Origin: Malurus cyaneus samueli
Lineage: Eukaryota; Chordata; Aves; Passeriformes; Maluridae
Assembly (NCBI GenBank): GCA_009741485.1
Contig: CM019217.1
Location: 30,187,247 to 30,251,246, forward strand
Direction of reading: 5' to 3'
DNA: 64,000 bases
Below, piece after piece: positions 36,895 to 49,800 of this stretch (positions are counted from its first letter, which is position 1; each line of letters opens with the position of its first letter). A program made the translations under genes and the position numbers. A model generated the notes under the pieces. It saw nothing but the letters and a program-made list of their open reading frames with translations. It ran no database searches and was not told the origin of the DNA.

Positions 36895-39800
36895 TGAGCC
36901 GCTTTCTCCTGCCCCTCGCGCGGCGCGCTACCCCTTCCCCGTCTCTTTCTCCTCGTGGCGAGGCCGCACTGGTGCGGTGGGGCAAGGCGACGGCCGGCGA
37001 GGGTGGGCGGCGAGGCGCGGGCAGTGTGCTCGGAGGCAGGTCCGGGGCGGCGGGGAAACCGTGCAGTGGCAGCGGGCTGTGCGGGCCGCGCCCCTCGCAC
37101 AGGGCCGGGCGCGTTATCCGCTCTCCAAGGAGACGCCGCCGGGTTCGCGGCAGCGGAGGCGCCTTGAGCAAGAGCCCGCCTACCCACGCACCCCGCGGCG
37201 CCCGGGCTTTGGCGCCGGGAAGGAGCGGGATCTCTGCCCGCCGCCCTCGGGCCGGATCGTCTCGCCCGCCTCAGGCAGCGAGCGGTTCGGCCGGCAGAGC
37301 CGCCGGGCCATCGCTCGCTCCACCGGCCCCGTTGGCGGCGACGAGAACCGCCGGGCCTGGGCTCGCCGCCCGCCGTGGGATCAGAGCAGACCGGGACGGC
37401 AGAGCCTGCGGGCGCTGGGAAGGCCCCGCGCTGGAAGCAGAAGTGCCGGGCACACCGCCCCTAGCTTAGGGTGTGTGAGTGCGACTTGAGTGAGCGCTGT
37501 CCGGTTCGGCAGGAGAGGATTTGCTCTATTAACTGCTCCTGTGTAATGATACTGTATGGTTTGCTCTTGATTGGTTAATTCCCAGTGAGGAGCACACGTC
37601 TTAAAACGCTAAACTTAACAAATAAATGTTTGGCCCCATTTTCAGCCTTAATGGCATTATGATGGCTTTTTTGCGACTGTTTTCCATTTAATTTTTTTTT
37701 AATTTTCGGAAGTTTGTTTGCAGTGTTTGGTGCTCTAGAGAGCTTTTGGAGGTTACATGAATGCTATAGGAAAAAGTGTATCAAGAACATCTCTACTGTA
37801 GAAAAAAAGTCTTTTGAAGTACATACCTTTGTTTTGCTTGGATGTTAAGTAATGTTTCTTCTATGCAATCTGCATATTGCTGTTATATGTACACAATATA
37901 TTGACTTCAATCTTGCAGGTTTTGCCTATAATCCTACATGTTATCTGAGGTTATTATTTCTGTAGAGAATCTACTTGAAAGTCTTACATTTTTTTTACCA
38001 AATCATTGGTAAATGTAAGGCAGTAGATTTATCTGTATAAAATAGATTTTATACAAATCCTATGACTTGGCAAGAACTTGAAATTGGCAATAGATTGCTG
38101 TAGATAGATTATAGGAAGATAGTGAAGCTTTTAGAAAAAGATTTTTTGTAGAAATAGCTGATAAAAGGAAAACTAAGAGAAAATGCATGTTGATGAAATG
38201 TGTGTGTGGATGTGGAAAACAGATTCATGTGAAAGAGAAGAAAAAACCTAGCCAAACCTCTTTGTGTTTTTCTGAGTTAAAGCAAAAAAATACCAGCAGA
38301 GCTCTCTGATCTGAAACTCGCTTAAATATTGTTCGTATGAAGGTACCTAAGACTATAATATGAATGTTTAGAAAGTTGCTCTTTGGGAAGGGCACAGTTC
38401 TGTTACAATAGAATCCACTTGCTGGAAATAATGAAGATACTGTTGCTTTTGAGCAATATTTATCAGGGCTTGTTGGTGTATGCCTGGTGTCCTTGTTTGA
38501 GAGTGTTTTTATTCAGAATAGTCCTTTTGAGATAGTGAATTTATTTCAGAAGTAATGAGAGTCTCCTATAGCAAAGATAGTTGAAAATAGTTTTTGTGAA
38601 AGTTTTGAAAGAAAGAAATGTGGGTAGTTACTTTATTATGTTAAGGTGAATACTGCCACTTCTTTTTACAGTGGAAGGTAGGGAAAAACTACTTTTGCTA
38701 TGGTTTTAGTAGAATTATATAACGTGATGATGAGGAAACGGCTTACAGACTTGGACTGTAAACCCAGACGGCCTCTAATCTTCCTCATTATGCTCAGTGA
38801 CATAGGTCAGGATTCGGTGTCTGTTGAAATGTTGAGTCTTGCACATCTACAAAACTGAAAGGTTTATCTGTAATTGAGGAAAGTTCATGAAAATTATGGC
38901 TGTCTTTAAACTGATAACTATGCATTTTCTTCAAACACTTGTCAATCAATGAACTTCCCTGTGAACTTTTTATGGGATGCTTGTATTTCAACATGACAGT
39001 AAACAAAATGTGAAAGGCCATTGTGTTCTAATTTTCTTTGTTTCTAATTTTCTGAATCTGACAGTTTACCTGAAAGTTGCACAAAGGTCCTTGACCCAAC
39101 ATATAGTTTTTGTATAGTCATAAGGTTAGGCACATCAGGTTGATAAACATGTCTGTCGATTTTTTTTGAAATTTGTTAGCCATCTAGTTCATAGGTGGTA
39201 CCTCTGGTTGCATGGTCTAGTGGGCACTTCTGTTGGTATGTGCAGGGACAGTGGAGCAAAGTTCCCAAAGCAGCAGACATTTACACCTGTTATGTTTATA
39301 CCTGTGTTATGATAATGGTTGTGAAATGCAGAAGCTGAGTGACTCTTAACTGTGTTAATGTGACCTCAGTTGGGACACTGCCAAGTGGAAATGTGGTTAT
39401 GGTATAAGGCACATATCTGGTAGATCCTATTGCCTTTATGCTTTAGTTGTAGGCTGTGTTTGCATAGAAATACTGCTTTGTGCGAGTGTGCCCTCTTTGA
39501 GGGCTGTACTGTGTGATTTTGACTGAATCCAGTACCTAAGCAAGATAGGTGTAACTTAGGACAGCTATTAAACTTAGTTCAGGATTAATCTGTTTTTCTT
39601 TTTGGAACTGATACTAAAAAAACTAAACAAACTTCTTAGATACTTCCTAATCTTGAGTTTCAGGTGATTTCTTCACCCTGCGCTGTGTGAAAATTAATAG
39701 TAGATAGCTGTAGTAAAATGTTGAGAAAGTGGTTCCTATCGATTTTTATATTTTTGTATTTTTTCAGTTACGGTTAGGATTATGTCCTAACATAGCAGTG

Positions 39801-40708
39801 GAAACAAGCTGGAAAAGGTAAATCTCTGCAGGACCATTTTTCTCCTGCATCTGTAACAGTTCCTCATAGATAATATTTGTAGGTTTGTGCAGTGGAATTG
39901 TGCCAGTAGTACTTAGCAAATACAATTACATATTCTTTACCTTTTGGAACAGGCTAATCTAATTTTGCAGTCATAAAGGAACATTTTTTCTGATCTTTCA
40001 ACTGTAACAATTTTCTTTATTTCTAGTGTCAAAACAAGAAATGAAAATGAAAACTTCAAACATTTAGGTTGCTTTATATTGCACCGAGTGACACTGATAG
40101 AGAGCAGCAGAGCTTTGGGAAATCCACATTATTTTGTTTGGTTTTGGTAGAATCTGTAATGTAAGTTGCAGGTCATTCACTGCTGGAATAGTTTTATGTA
40201 TGGTAAAGAAAGTAAAAATCCTTTTACTGATGTCTGTTTTCCTTTTATTTTTTCAAGTGTGTCATTCAGTACTCTGTCATCAACATCTTGTCAAAGTTTG
40301 ACATTTTGGGTCTCCAGAGTCACTTATTGTACCCAATAGACATCACCCTGAACCTGAAAGTGTAGGCTTCATGAATTACAAAGCAGTCTTTCTGAGTACT
40401 GTATAGTTTGTTTTAAAGTGAGGACATTTGAGACCCTCAAAAAAAAAGTTACTTTCATAGATCCGAGATTTAAAAAGCCCCAAACCCACAACTACTACTA
40501 CTTTATTTTTTAATGCCAGTTTCTATGTTCTTCTCATTGGTACATTTCCAGTAACACAGTTTAGTAAATGGGGAATTTAGTTCCCTGAACAGCTTTGTGT
40601 TTGTATTTTATAATGAGTATGTAATTGTCTTCTCAGATCATGAATCTTCAAAGTATTCTATGTAAACTGATTTTAATACAGCACATTTCTTTCAACTATT
40701 TCTTTTAG
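36895..40708 (+). other. PCM1: PCM1 first intron
   Basis: About 3.8 kb. The first 570 bases belong to the CpG island. The rest is AT-rich with no transposon or exon-like frame recognised. Confidence 0.6.
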
Positions 40709-40827
40709 ATTGTTTTTATTGATAGCTTGTCATGGCAACAGGAGGTGGGCCCTTTGAAGAAGGCAGGAATGATCAGGACTTGCCTAGCTGGAGCAATGAG
40801 AGCCTTGATGACAGGCTGAACAACACG
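40709..40827 (+). CDS. PCM1: PCM1 coding exon 1 (start codon)
   Basis: Acceptor TTTCTTTTAG, 23 untranslated bases, then ATG at 40732. It encodes residues 1-32, ending LDDRLNNT, phase 0, donor ACG|GTAAAA. Confidence 0.95.
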
Positions 40828-43800
40828 GTAAAATTATTCTTATCTTTCTGTTGCCATTTGATGCTGTACATTAGAATTACCAGATAGACTCTGTTAGTGA
40901 GAGGTAACAATGCAAAACCCAAAGCCTTGTCAGTAAATACCTGGAAACAGCTTTACAGGTAAATACTTGGAAAAACTGAGGTTGGTGTAAGCAAGCAATT
41001 AGTGTAATTCTGAGATTTTGAAGTGTGTAGGGGTATTTATGGCAAGTGTTTTGGGCAAATAAAGTAGGTAAACGCAAAAGCCTTGTAGGTGTCCTGAAAG
41101 TGAAAGCTATAATTAAAAAGTTCTGGACTCCTATAAGTGAAAGAGTCCTCAGCAAAGAAGAAAAACACAATTTTAATTTCATTTGAAACGAATTTAATGC
41201 ATTTAGGGTGAAATTGATTTAAAATTTCCTGACAAGCTGTTCTTAAGTATGCAGTGGAGAAAATTTTATTTTGTAAATTCATGTTTACTGTAGAAAACTT
41301 AGTGCATATTTCAGTATGGCTTACTATTTTTACTTCCAAAATGGAAATAAACTTTCTGACATAAAGGAGATATTTGCTTTTTGCCTGTGTGAATAATAAA
41401 TACAATATTTTATTCTGTCTCCTTCCCCTTAAGGACTGGGGAAGTCAACAGAAGAAAGCAAACAGATCTTCAGAAAAAAACAAGAAAAAGCTTAGTGGGG
41501 AAGCTGAAACGAGGCTTACTAATGACATATCTCCAGAATCTTCACCTGGAATGGAGCGACGGAAGACCAGAACTTCTCATAGTTTTCCTCATGCTCGATA
41601 CATGACTCAGATGTCTGTTCCAGAGCAGGCTGAACTAGAAAGGCTTAAACAACGAATAAACTTCAGTGATCTGGATCAGGTTTGTGTGCATTCTAGCTCC
41701 CATTAGAAATGTGACTGCAAAATTTATTCAGTTATCTCTTAATGATGTGACAGATGAGTAAAGAATCCTTTCATAAGTGATTAAGGTAAAAAAAACTTAG
41801 AGGCACCATGACAACCAAATCAAAATTCTGGTTTTGAACTTCAGAAAATAAGGGAAAGTTCAGGACCATGGCTTTCCTCTGTTTTGAAATTGTGCTGGCT
41901 GTCTTCACTTTCTTGCTCTCAACCATTAACAATTTCCTATGTCCTCGGAGCAGTATTCCTTACTCATTGTACTTGTCTGCCACTTGAAAATATCTGTTAC
42001 AGTCCGTTCTTGAACTGCCAGTTTGTGATTCCTGAGTGTTGTTATCCTTGTAGATTAAGCAGAGGAGCATCGTTAAAAACTTCTCCTCACTAGGGTGTAG
42101 AGAATTTTATGGCACAAATTCTTGATTATTAAATACTTTTTTTAAAATACAGAGCACTCATCCTTCCCCTGTCCAAAACAAATGAAAAATGGGGGGGTAT
42201 TAATTCTTTTTTAGCAAGGCACAAATTTGTGTTAACAGTTTCAGAACAGTTGCTAGTTCATCTTTCCCAAAAGTTGTTGCTGATTTCTTTGGTTGTGAAG
42301 ATTCTTTCCAGTGTGATTCATTGTGTTGACTTATAATTTAAATGTTGATCCTAACTTCATCCTCAAATGTATCATATTCTGCACAGGAATATATTACTCT
42401 TCTATTATTATTCTTTTCTCAAATGTACCTGGAGAAGTAGAATACTTATCGCTACAGTAAAGGTGGGGGTCACCCCAAGAATGAGGAACTAAATTCCAAG
42501 GAACTACAGAACCTTTTTGTTTCTCATTGTTCTGGGAGGTTCGGTTTCCTGTCTGAAAACTCTGTGGCAAAAATAATTGGCATTCTCTTTAACAAACATT
42601 TGGCCAATTGGTAACTACTCAGGTTATTTTAATAACAGTCTAATAATACTGTAGAAATAGTAATACAAGCAGTGAATCTAAGCAGTGTTGAGTACACACT
42701 GGGTGCTCTTTCTTTTGTTTGTATACAGAGAAGCATTGGAAGTGATTCTCAAGGCAGGGCAACCGCTGCTAACAACAAACGTCAACTTAATGAAAACAAG
42801 AAACCATTCAACTTCCTGTCACTGCAGATTAACACTAACAAAAGCAAAGATCCTGCTGCAGGTTCCCAAAAAAAGGAAAGTGGAGTATCAGCACAATGTA
42901 AAGAGTTGTTTGGAGCTGCTCTAAGCAAGGATTTCTTGCAAAATTGTCAAGTCTCTGCTCAAGAAGATGGAAGGGGAGAGCAAGCGATGGATAGTAGCCA
43001 GGTATTTATACAGCTTATAAAGTCTACAGAATATCTTAATTTTCAGTGCTTCATTCGAAATTTCTTAAAACTATAAATCTTTATTGGAAATATTTAACTT
43101 CTACTCTTCTGAAACTTGAAGAAAATGTGAAACTTAATCATCTACTATTCTGTATAAATCCACTTGTTGGCAACAGAACTAATCTTAATTTCCTTTTTAT
43201 AGGTTGGTTTCCTTTTATATGGTTACAGAAAATCCTCTCACAGTTCAGTGTTTTCCTGTGTTGAGCTCAGTTGTGTTTTAGCCTATGTTGACCAGAAGCT
43301 CTGTGCTTCAGCCTTGCAACTTCCCACATGCATAAATCTATGCTTATAAAAGCTATTGACTTCTAACCACTTGTGGAAGAGTGCTTCTAGGACTGAAAGT
43401 ACTAATATGTTCCCTCTTTCATAACTCCTTTGCTGTTGCTATCACTATGTCTTTTGCATTGAATACGTTGAAGTTGTAGCTGAATGCATTCAGTAACTTC
43501 AGTGTCTTTGCAGATTGTGAGCAGACTAGTTCAAATTCGCGACTATATTGCTAAGGCCAGCTCCATGCGGGATGATCTTGTAGAGAAAAATGAAAGATCG
43601 GCAAATGTTGAGCGTTTATCACACCTTATAGATGACCTTAAAGAGCAGGAGAAATCCTATCTGAAATTTTTGCAAAAGATGCTTGTAAGTTTGAGAACGT
43701 AATGTATTTGTTTCTGCACTGTAAGCTTTTTTTAGGAGTTGACTGTTGATGTTTTGATGGTGCTACTGAGGGTGTTGATTTTGGTATGTAGTACCTTCCA

Positions 43801-46800
43801 TAGTTCATTTTTACTGCCCCCTTATATAGCTTTTGATTTGTGCCAATGAAATATTTCAGGCTAGAGAAAATGAGGAGGATGATGTTCGGACTATAGATTC
43901 AGCTGTGGGATCTGGTTCTGTAGGTGAGAGCACATCGCTAAACATTGATGTGCAGTCTGAGGCTTCAGATACCACGGTAAGCTGCCTTTTAGTAATTAAG
44001 GTGCTAGCAATGAAGGCTTTATTTTGGTTTTGTCATGGTTCTTACAATAGTGTCATAATGTGCAATTCAATTAAAAAATAGTAAATCCCCAAGCACTCTA
44101 TTCAGGAGGTGTCCCTGCATATGTGAGTTTATTTTGTTAATATGAGGGAGAAAAGTAATGAATCTGTCATAATAAAAATCTAAAGAATCTTTTATTTTTA
44201 TGCATGAGATTGGATTTTTTTAAAAACCTTTATTCTTTCTTCAAAGTACAGAGTTAAGAGTGTACTTTGCAAAGAATTCACTGACTCGATGTAGGAAGAA
44301 GTATCTTTCTGTACAATTTTTCATCTCTAGGTTTGTTTTTGTTAGTGGGAAAATTTTTGGATGTTGGGTGAGGGGAGGGCTAGAAATATATAATTAGTGG
44401 GACATTGTCCAAGCAATTTTCTGGTGATAAGGTAGAAGTGTTGACCTAACACCGAAGTTTCTCTCATTTTTTGGGAAGATGGGCACTTTTTTAGAAAGTA
44501 CATTCTAAATTTAATGCTGAGATAAACGATCCATCTTCCTTTCTATTTTTAAAAGCTTTTTTAATAACATATTAAACATTTCTTGTAGTAAATACAAAAG
44601 CATTTTAATACGTTTAAGTTAAGTTTTGCATGTTCTGATAGTATTATACTGAGGAAAAATATTAGAGAACTGATGCTCTTTCTGGCCAGTTAGCACATGG
44701 AATATCCTGTGGATGAAGAGAAATTATGTACTTGGAAATAAAACAGTTAAAACATTGAGAAGCTTTGGTAATTATTTTTAGCTTTATAAGAACTCTTTCT
44801 CTCCTTGTAAAGAAATAAAATGATAGGCATGGAAGATGCTCTTTTAACTTAAAAAAAATTAAAATTGGAAAATGCAGAAATAGAGAGGTATGTTTTTTAA
44901 GAAGTATCCATGTAAACTTTCATTTGTTTTCATATTTGCAAAATTTGCAGTTTAGTTTCTTTGTTTGGCTCTTAATTTTGCATCTAAGTTCTCTTTAGAT
45001 GCAGCCTGAATATTTTACATGTAGAATGCATACTTCTGGTCATATAATATTGATTGCTATATGGAGCCTTATTGTTATACAAATTCCAAGAATGTCTAAA
45101 AATGTCTTCACTCTTCAGTAGATGTTATTAGATATTAGTTTGCATTATTTCACAAGATAAGAGTGGGTAGGTTTGTAACTTAAAAATGCATGCTAAGTTG
45201 GAGCACATTTTCGAAATCTAACATACTAAACTATTCAATATAGGAGGTATCTTTTAGTTTGAGCTGTCGGCCCCGCATTGAGGACAAACTAGGGAATTCA
45301 GCTTCACAGGAACAGGTTACTGACATTGATGTTACACCAAGCCCTAAAGGGAAAAGTGAGAGAGCTGCTCTGAATGACAGGGAAATCTGGCCTTGTGGGA
45401 TTAATAGCCAGGATCATGGATTGCTCTCAAAGGTACACTTCCAAATGTTACTTTAGCCTCAAGTAGGGTTTATATAGGCTAGTCTTCCCCTTCCCCCCAC
45501 CTCCCTCATTAATTGCTTCGAATGTATTTGTTACTTACAGTGAATGTTCCTACTGGATTGCTTATCTGTATCCAGCTGTCTTTTCACTGAACAAATCTTC
45601 TTTGCCTAGAATATTTTTTCCTTGCTAGAGATATTTGGCAACTTTTCTTTCTGAATTGTTAGTATTGACAGTTAGCATTGATGTAACTCTGTACAGCAGG
45701 TGTTGTGGTTTTATATAGATGATCCTTCTAGTTTTGTTTTTCACTTCTTGGGAAAACATGCTGTAAATGTCACTTTCAGACGCTTGTCATGGTTACACTA
45801 ATAGTCTGCCAATGCACATTTCAGCTAATACCAAGCACAGAAAATAAATTAGAGATTAATAGCCTTAACTTCTTCCACAAATGTTTTTGTATAGCTGTTT
45901 ATACAAATACTCGGTTGAAAGGGGAAAGACTTTCAAGGGGTGTGGTGTCTAAATGGTCTTTTTTTTTACCCATTATGAGCTTTTCTACAGTGTTCAATTA
46001 AAAAAAAAAGTCATACATTTAATCATTTTCCTGCTAAAGTAAAAGTCTTAAATGTTTTGTCAATCTTACTAGTCTAAGTATAGAACTAAGTTTGAAAAAC
46101 TTGTTAATGCAATTTTCATGAAGTCAAGCAAATCTGGTACTTTAGCTAGAGCCTGGATTATGTAATAGGTGAGTGAGACTGAGATACTTACCCTTTTCCC
46201 CTTTCTTCCCCTTGTTCCTTCCTGTGCTCATTTCATTGTGTGATCTGTTTTGCCTACTCTGCTGTTTATATGAAAGGTAAAAGTTTAACAGAAGTGATCA
46301 GTGTCAGTTGCAGTGCATCTTTTAGTGGCATGTTGAGGTGTTCAGAATTCTGGATGTTTTCAGCTTTCTCAGCTGGAAAGTTGAGCATTCCAGACCTAGT
46401 TAATAAGATGCCTGCTTCTATTCAGACATGTGATGTGGAGTACTTGGACTGAATTTTCTACTTTAGGAGCTCAGTAGTACATGGACAGGAGATTATACTT
46501 TCAAGTTAGTAGTGTTCTTTGTAAATGCTTGTTATTTGCTGTGATTTCATCTGCATAGTGCAACAATCCAGCTTCAGACAGGATCAGGATCTTAACTGTG
46601 GATGTCTCATTAAAATACTTAATTTGAGTAAGTAAAAGTTTTGATGCAAATCTCCGGCTCCTAATTAGAATGAGGAAAATAAATGAGTTTTAATATTTTT
46701 TAACTGCTCAGCATGCTTTCATTCTTTCAGAACTACTTCCCTGTGTTTGAAAACAATGTAGAGAGGATTCTCTGCGTGTTTTTATTTTGAAATTGATTTA

Positions 46801-49800
46801 CCTAAATCTGCTGTATTCTAGTATTGCCATAAACACCGCACACAAAACTAAACACAATTTAGGTTAGAAAAAGAGTTACTGCCTAAAACTGCCTAAATTT
46901 TCTGCTGAAAATTTAGAGATTTTAGGCCAATAAGTCAATTGAGATCTTGTGTTTCATATAGCTCCATGATACAATGCCTTATTTTGCTTACCTTTAGCAG
47001 TGTTAGAGGTTAATGCCCTCTGTTATGATTTAAAAGACAGAAGGATGCTTGAGTAAGTCTTTGGGACACTTTAGGGCAGCTGACTGGCTTTGCAAAGAAA
47101 ACTTAAACCCCCAGGACTTACAAGCATATCTTGGTGGCACAGCCTTCTCCCTACCGGCTGTCTAAAGTTTTTTTAAATGAAGGACTACCAGAAAGGTGAA
47201 GCTGTTTGATTTTTACCTTTTTACACTAACCAGGCTGTTCATTTATATGTAGGTTGTGCTTGTTTTGCCACAGATAAATGGTTGTAGTTATGGTCATGGT
47301 AATGTTGCTCCGTCTCTTGCAGGCTAGAGATCCTCAACAGGAAGCCAAAGAGGAGTTGGAGAACTTGAAGAAGCAACATGATTTATTGAAAAGGATGCTA
47401 CAACAGCAGGAGCAATTGAAGGCTCTTCAAGGAAGACAGGCAGCACTTCTTGCTTTGCAGCATAAAGCAGAGCAAGCCATTGCTGTCCTGGATGATTCTG
47501 GTATGTGGAATGATGGTGTTGCTGATACCATGTTAGCATGCTGACTGAATGATTAAAATTGGAATTGTGAAATACACATTAAAAAGTCTTTTTTGCTGCA
47601 AGACCTCTTTCTTGCAGGAAAAGAGTTGGCAGTGTAACACTATAAAATGATGTGTCATTTCAAAAAACACAGAGCTGATTACTGTGGTTTGCTTGTAAAA
47701 TCCTAAAGGCATGGGTTTTTCTCCTAAGATGTGATCTACCACATCAGATTAGAAGCCTGCCTTTCACCTCCACCATTGTACTAGGCTTTTGGAGAAAAGA
47801 ATCAGAGTGAGGATACAGTGTGTTCTCCCCCTTTTTGCGCCCTTTTGGCTATAGGCAGTTGTTAGTTTGAGTTTTTGTTTGCTTTTTCATGACTTTTTTT
47901 TTTGGTGACTGGTTGCTGGAGAGTTTATTCAATAAAAAGAAAAGAAGGAGATGCTAAAGCAGTTAGGTAAGAAACTAGAACTCTGAAATTCTATGGCATA
48001 TGTAAATTGGGGGCATGATTCTGATAATAGAACAACATCATTATGTTATAACCTTCAGTTTAAAAGCTTCTACTAATTTATTTTCATATATTCCAAAATT
48101 ATCTTTGGAACAGAGATGGCTTCTTCATATCTGACCACGCAGAGTTGTTTTCTCAGGAGCTCAGTCTTCAAAGGGAGACAGTTGTCCTTGTTTTGTCAGC
48201 TGTTGGCATGTGAATTTTTCTTTGTTTGTTGGAAATTCATCCTACCCTCCCCCTGACCCCCAATCCTTTTTTGTGTTTTTTGGGATGGGCCACAATTATG
48301 TGTGCAGTTGTAAGGAATAACTTTTTTGCACTGAAGAAGTTCAGATACAGTCTGCATTATTGTTGACTCTTTTCCATAAGAGTTGCTTGATTAGAGTCTG
48401 TATGGGATAGTAGTTCTTTATTGCAGTTAGTTTTTGTACTTAAAAAACCTTAATTTGTAAAATAAGGCCTTGATTTCTACAATTTTACAAAAACACCTTT
48501 TTTTAAGGTTCCTTATTCTGATGAGCTCCTGTTCCTGTTCTGCTGTTCTTGATTTGATAGACTTTAGGAAATAAGGCATAACTGCTTAAGAAAACTCTAG
48601 ATTTTAGTGTAGGAAGAAAGCAGAGAAGTTGGTAGGTGGAGAGATTTTAGAAAGCTACCTTAGGAGCAAGAGAAGCAAGTGCCTTTGAGAGGTGTTTCCT
48701 TGTTTCTTAAGTGCTTTTCAGTAGTTGCACGGTTTCGGTAGTAGTTTTGTTCTGTGTTCAGTGGTAGACCTATGATGGAACCTGCTTTCTCTGCTTTCTT
48801 CAAATATACAAACTCCATCTAGATTAATTAGTGGGTAGTGGGTAGAAAATAGGATTGCTTATGATAAATGAGGACTTTTTAAAAATTACTCTTTGGAGTA
48901 GGGTTATTTCTTTGGCTTTTTTCATGTTTCTACTTATGTCACTTTTAGTAATACTTTCTTCCTGCTGTTTGTGTTGACTGACTTAAAGATGTGGTTTGTG
49001 GCAGAACTGTAGGGTAGAAAATGTTAAGATTCAAATTCAACTTTTGGCAAAATAAACGTTTTCAGAACTTGAAAACGGTGAAACTTTACTGTGCATGTAG
49101 TGAAGTCAGGATCTGTGGCACAAATAAATAATTTTTTGTGCTTGATTTTTCTTATGAACTGTTGGTTTGTGTTTGCGAAAACAAGAATTATTTGGGTCTT
49201 TCAGCTGCCTCTTGCATATCTTAATACTGTTTGAATATGAACTTTCAGGCAAGTAAGAATAGCTTTCTTTTCGTTTTTTTTCTCTTTAAAGCTTTTTGAA
49301 GGACAAACCTCCAAGACTGCTTGCCAGCTGTAAGATTGCAACTTAGACCAATATAAAAGCTTGGTGTCCTGTTCTTTTATTATTTTGAGGAAGTGAAATT
49401 ACATGCACTGTGTTTAGCTATACTAAATAATTGCAGTTTTGTTTTTAATAAGATTCTATCCGCCTTAGAAAAATTGGTTACTTTGATTTCACTTTGACCT
49501 TTTTAGCAAAACACAGAACAAGCCTGAAGTCCTTTTGAATGATCCTTTACAAGGCAGCTCTGAGTTGAACTGTTAGTCTTTCTGTAGCAGAAGTCATCTT
49601 TCAAGAGTGTAGCTGATGGAAAGGACACAAAATAAACAATATTTGTAATTAACAATATAACAATGCTGTATTTTTAGAGGGTTAGTATATTGATGTTCTT
49701 GTTAAACTACACATTTTTCTTAAAATTGCCTTTATTTCATCACTGTGGAAAAGTATTTATATTTTCTCCTTTTTCTGTATGCCCAGTTGTAACAGAAACT

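Larger units (their letters stand above)
36340..37470. promoter_or_regulatory. PCM1: PCM1 CpG island and promoter
   Basis: About 1.1 kb of very high GC and dense CpG set in AT-rich DNA. It spans the presumed transcription start and first exon of PCM1. The sites visible in order are a ZNF143-type site (+), a second one inverted, an RFX X-box and a YY1-type site. No TATA box is evident. Long frames on both strands inside the island (up to about 273 codons) follow from the base composition and are not called as genes. Confidence 0.9.

Noticed and set aside
36278..37187. Long minus-strand frames (up to about 273 codons) opposite PCM1 exon 1
   Set aside because: They lie wholly inside the CpG island, where stop codons are rare. 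The products are Arg/Pro/Gly/Ala-rich low-complexity sequence, and overlapping frames on both strands are open at once.
36373..37489. Plus-strand frames of 114-228 codons in the CpG island
   Set aside because: Same compositional effect. They do not connect in frame to the PCM1 start codon, and the best-supported initiation is at 40732.
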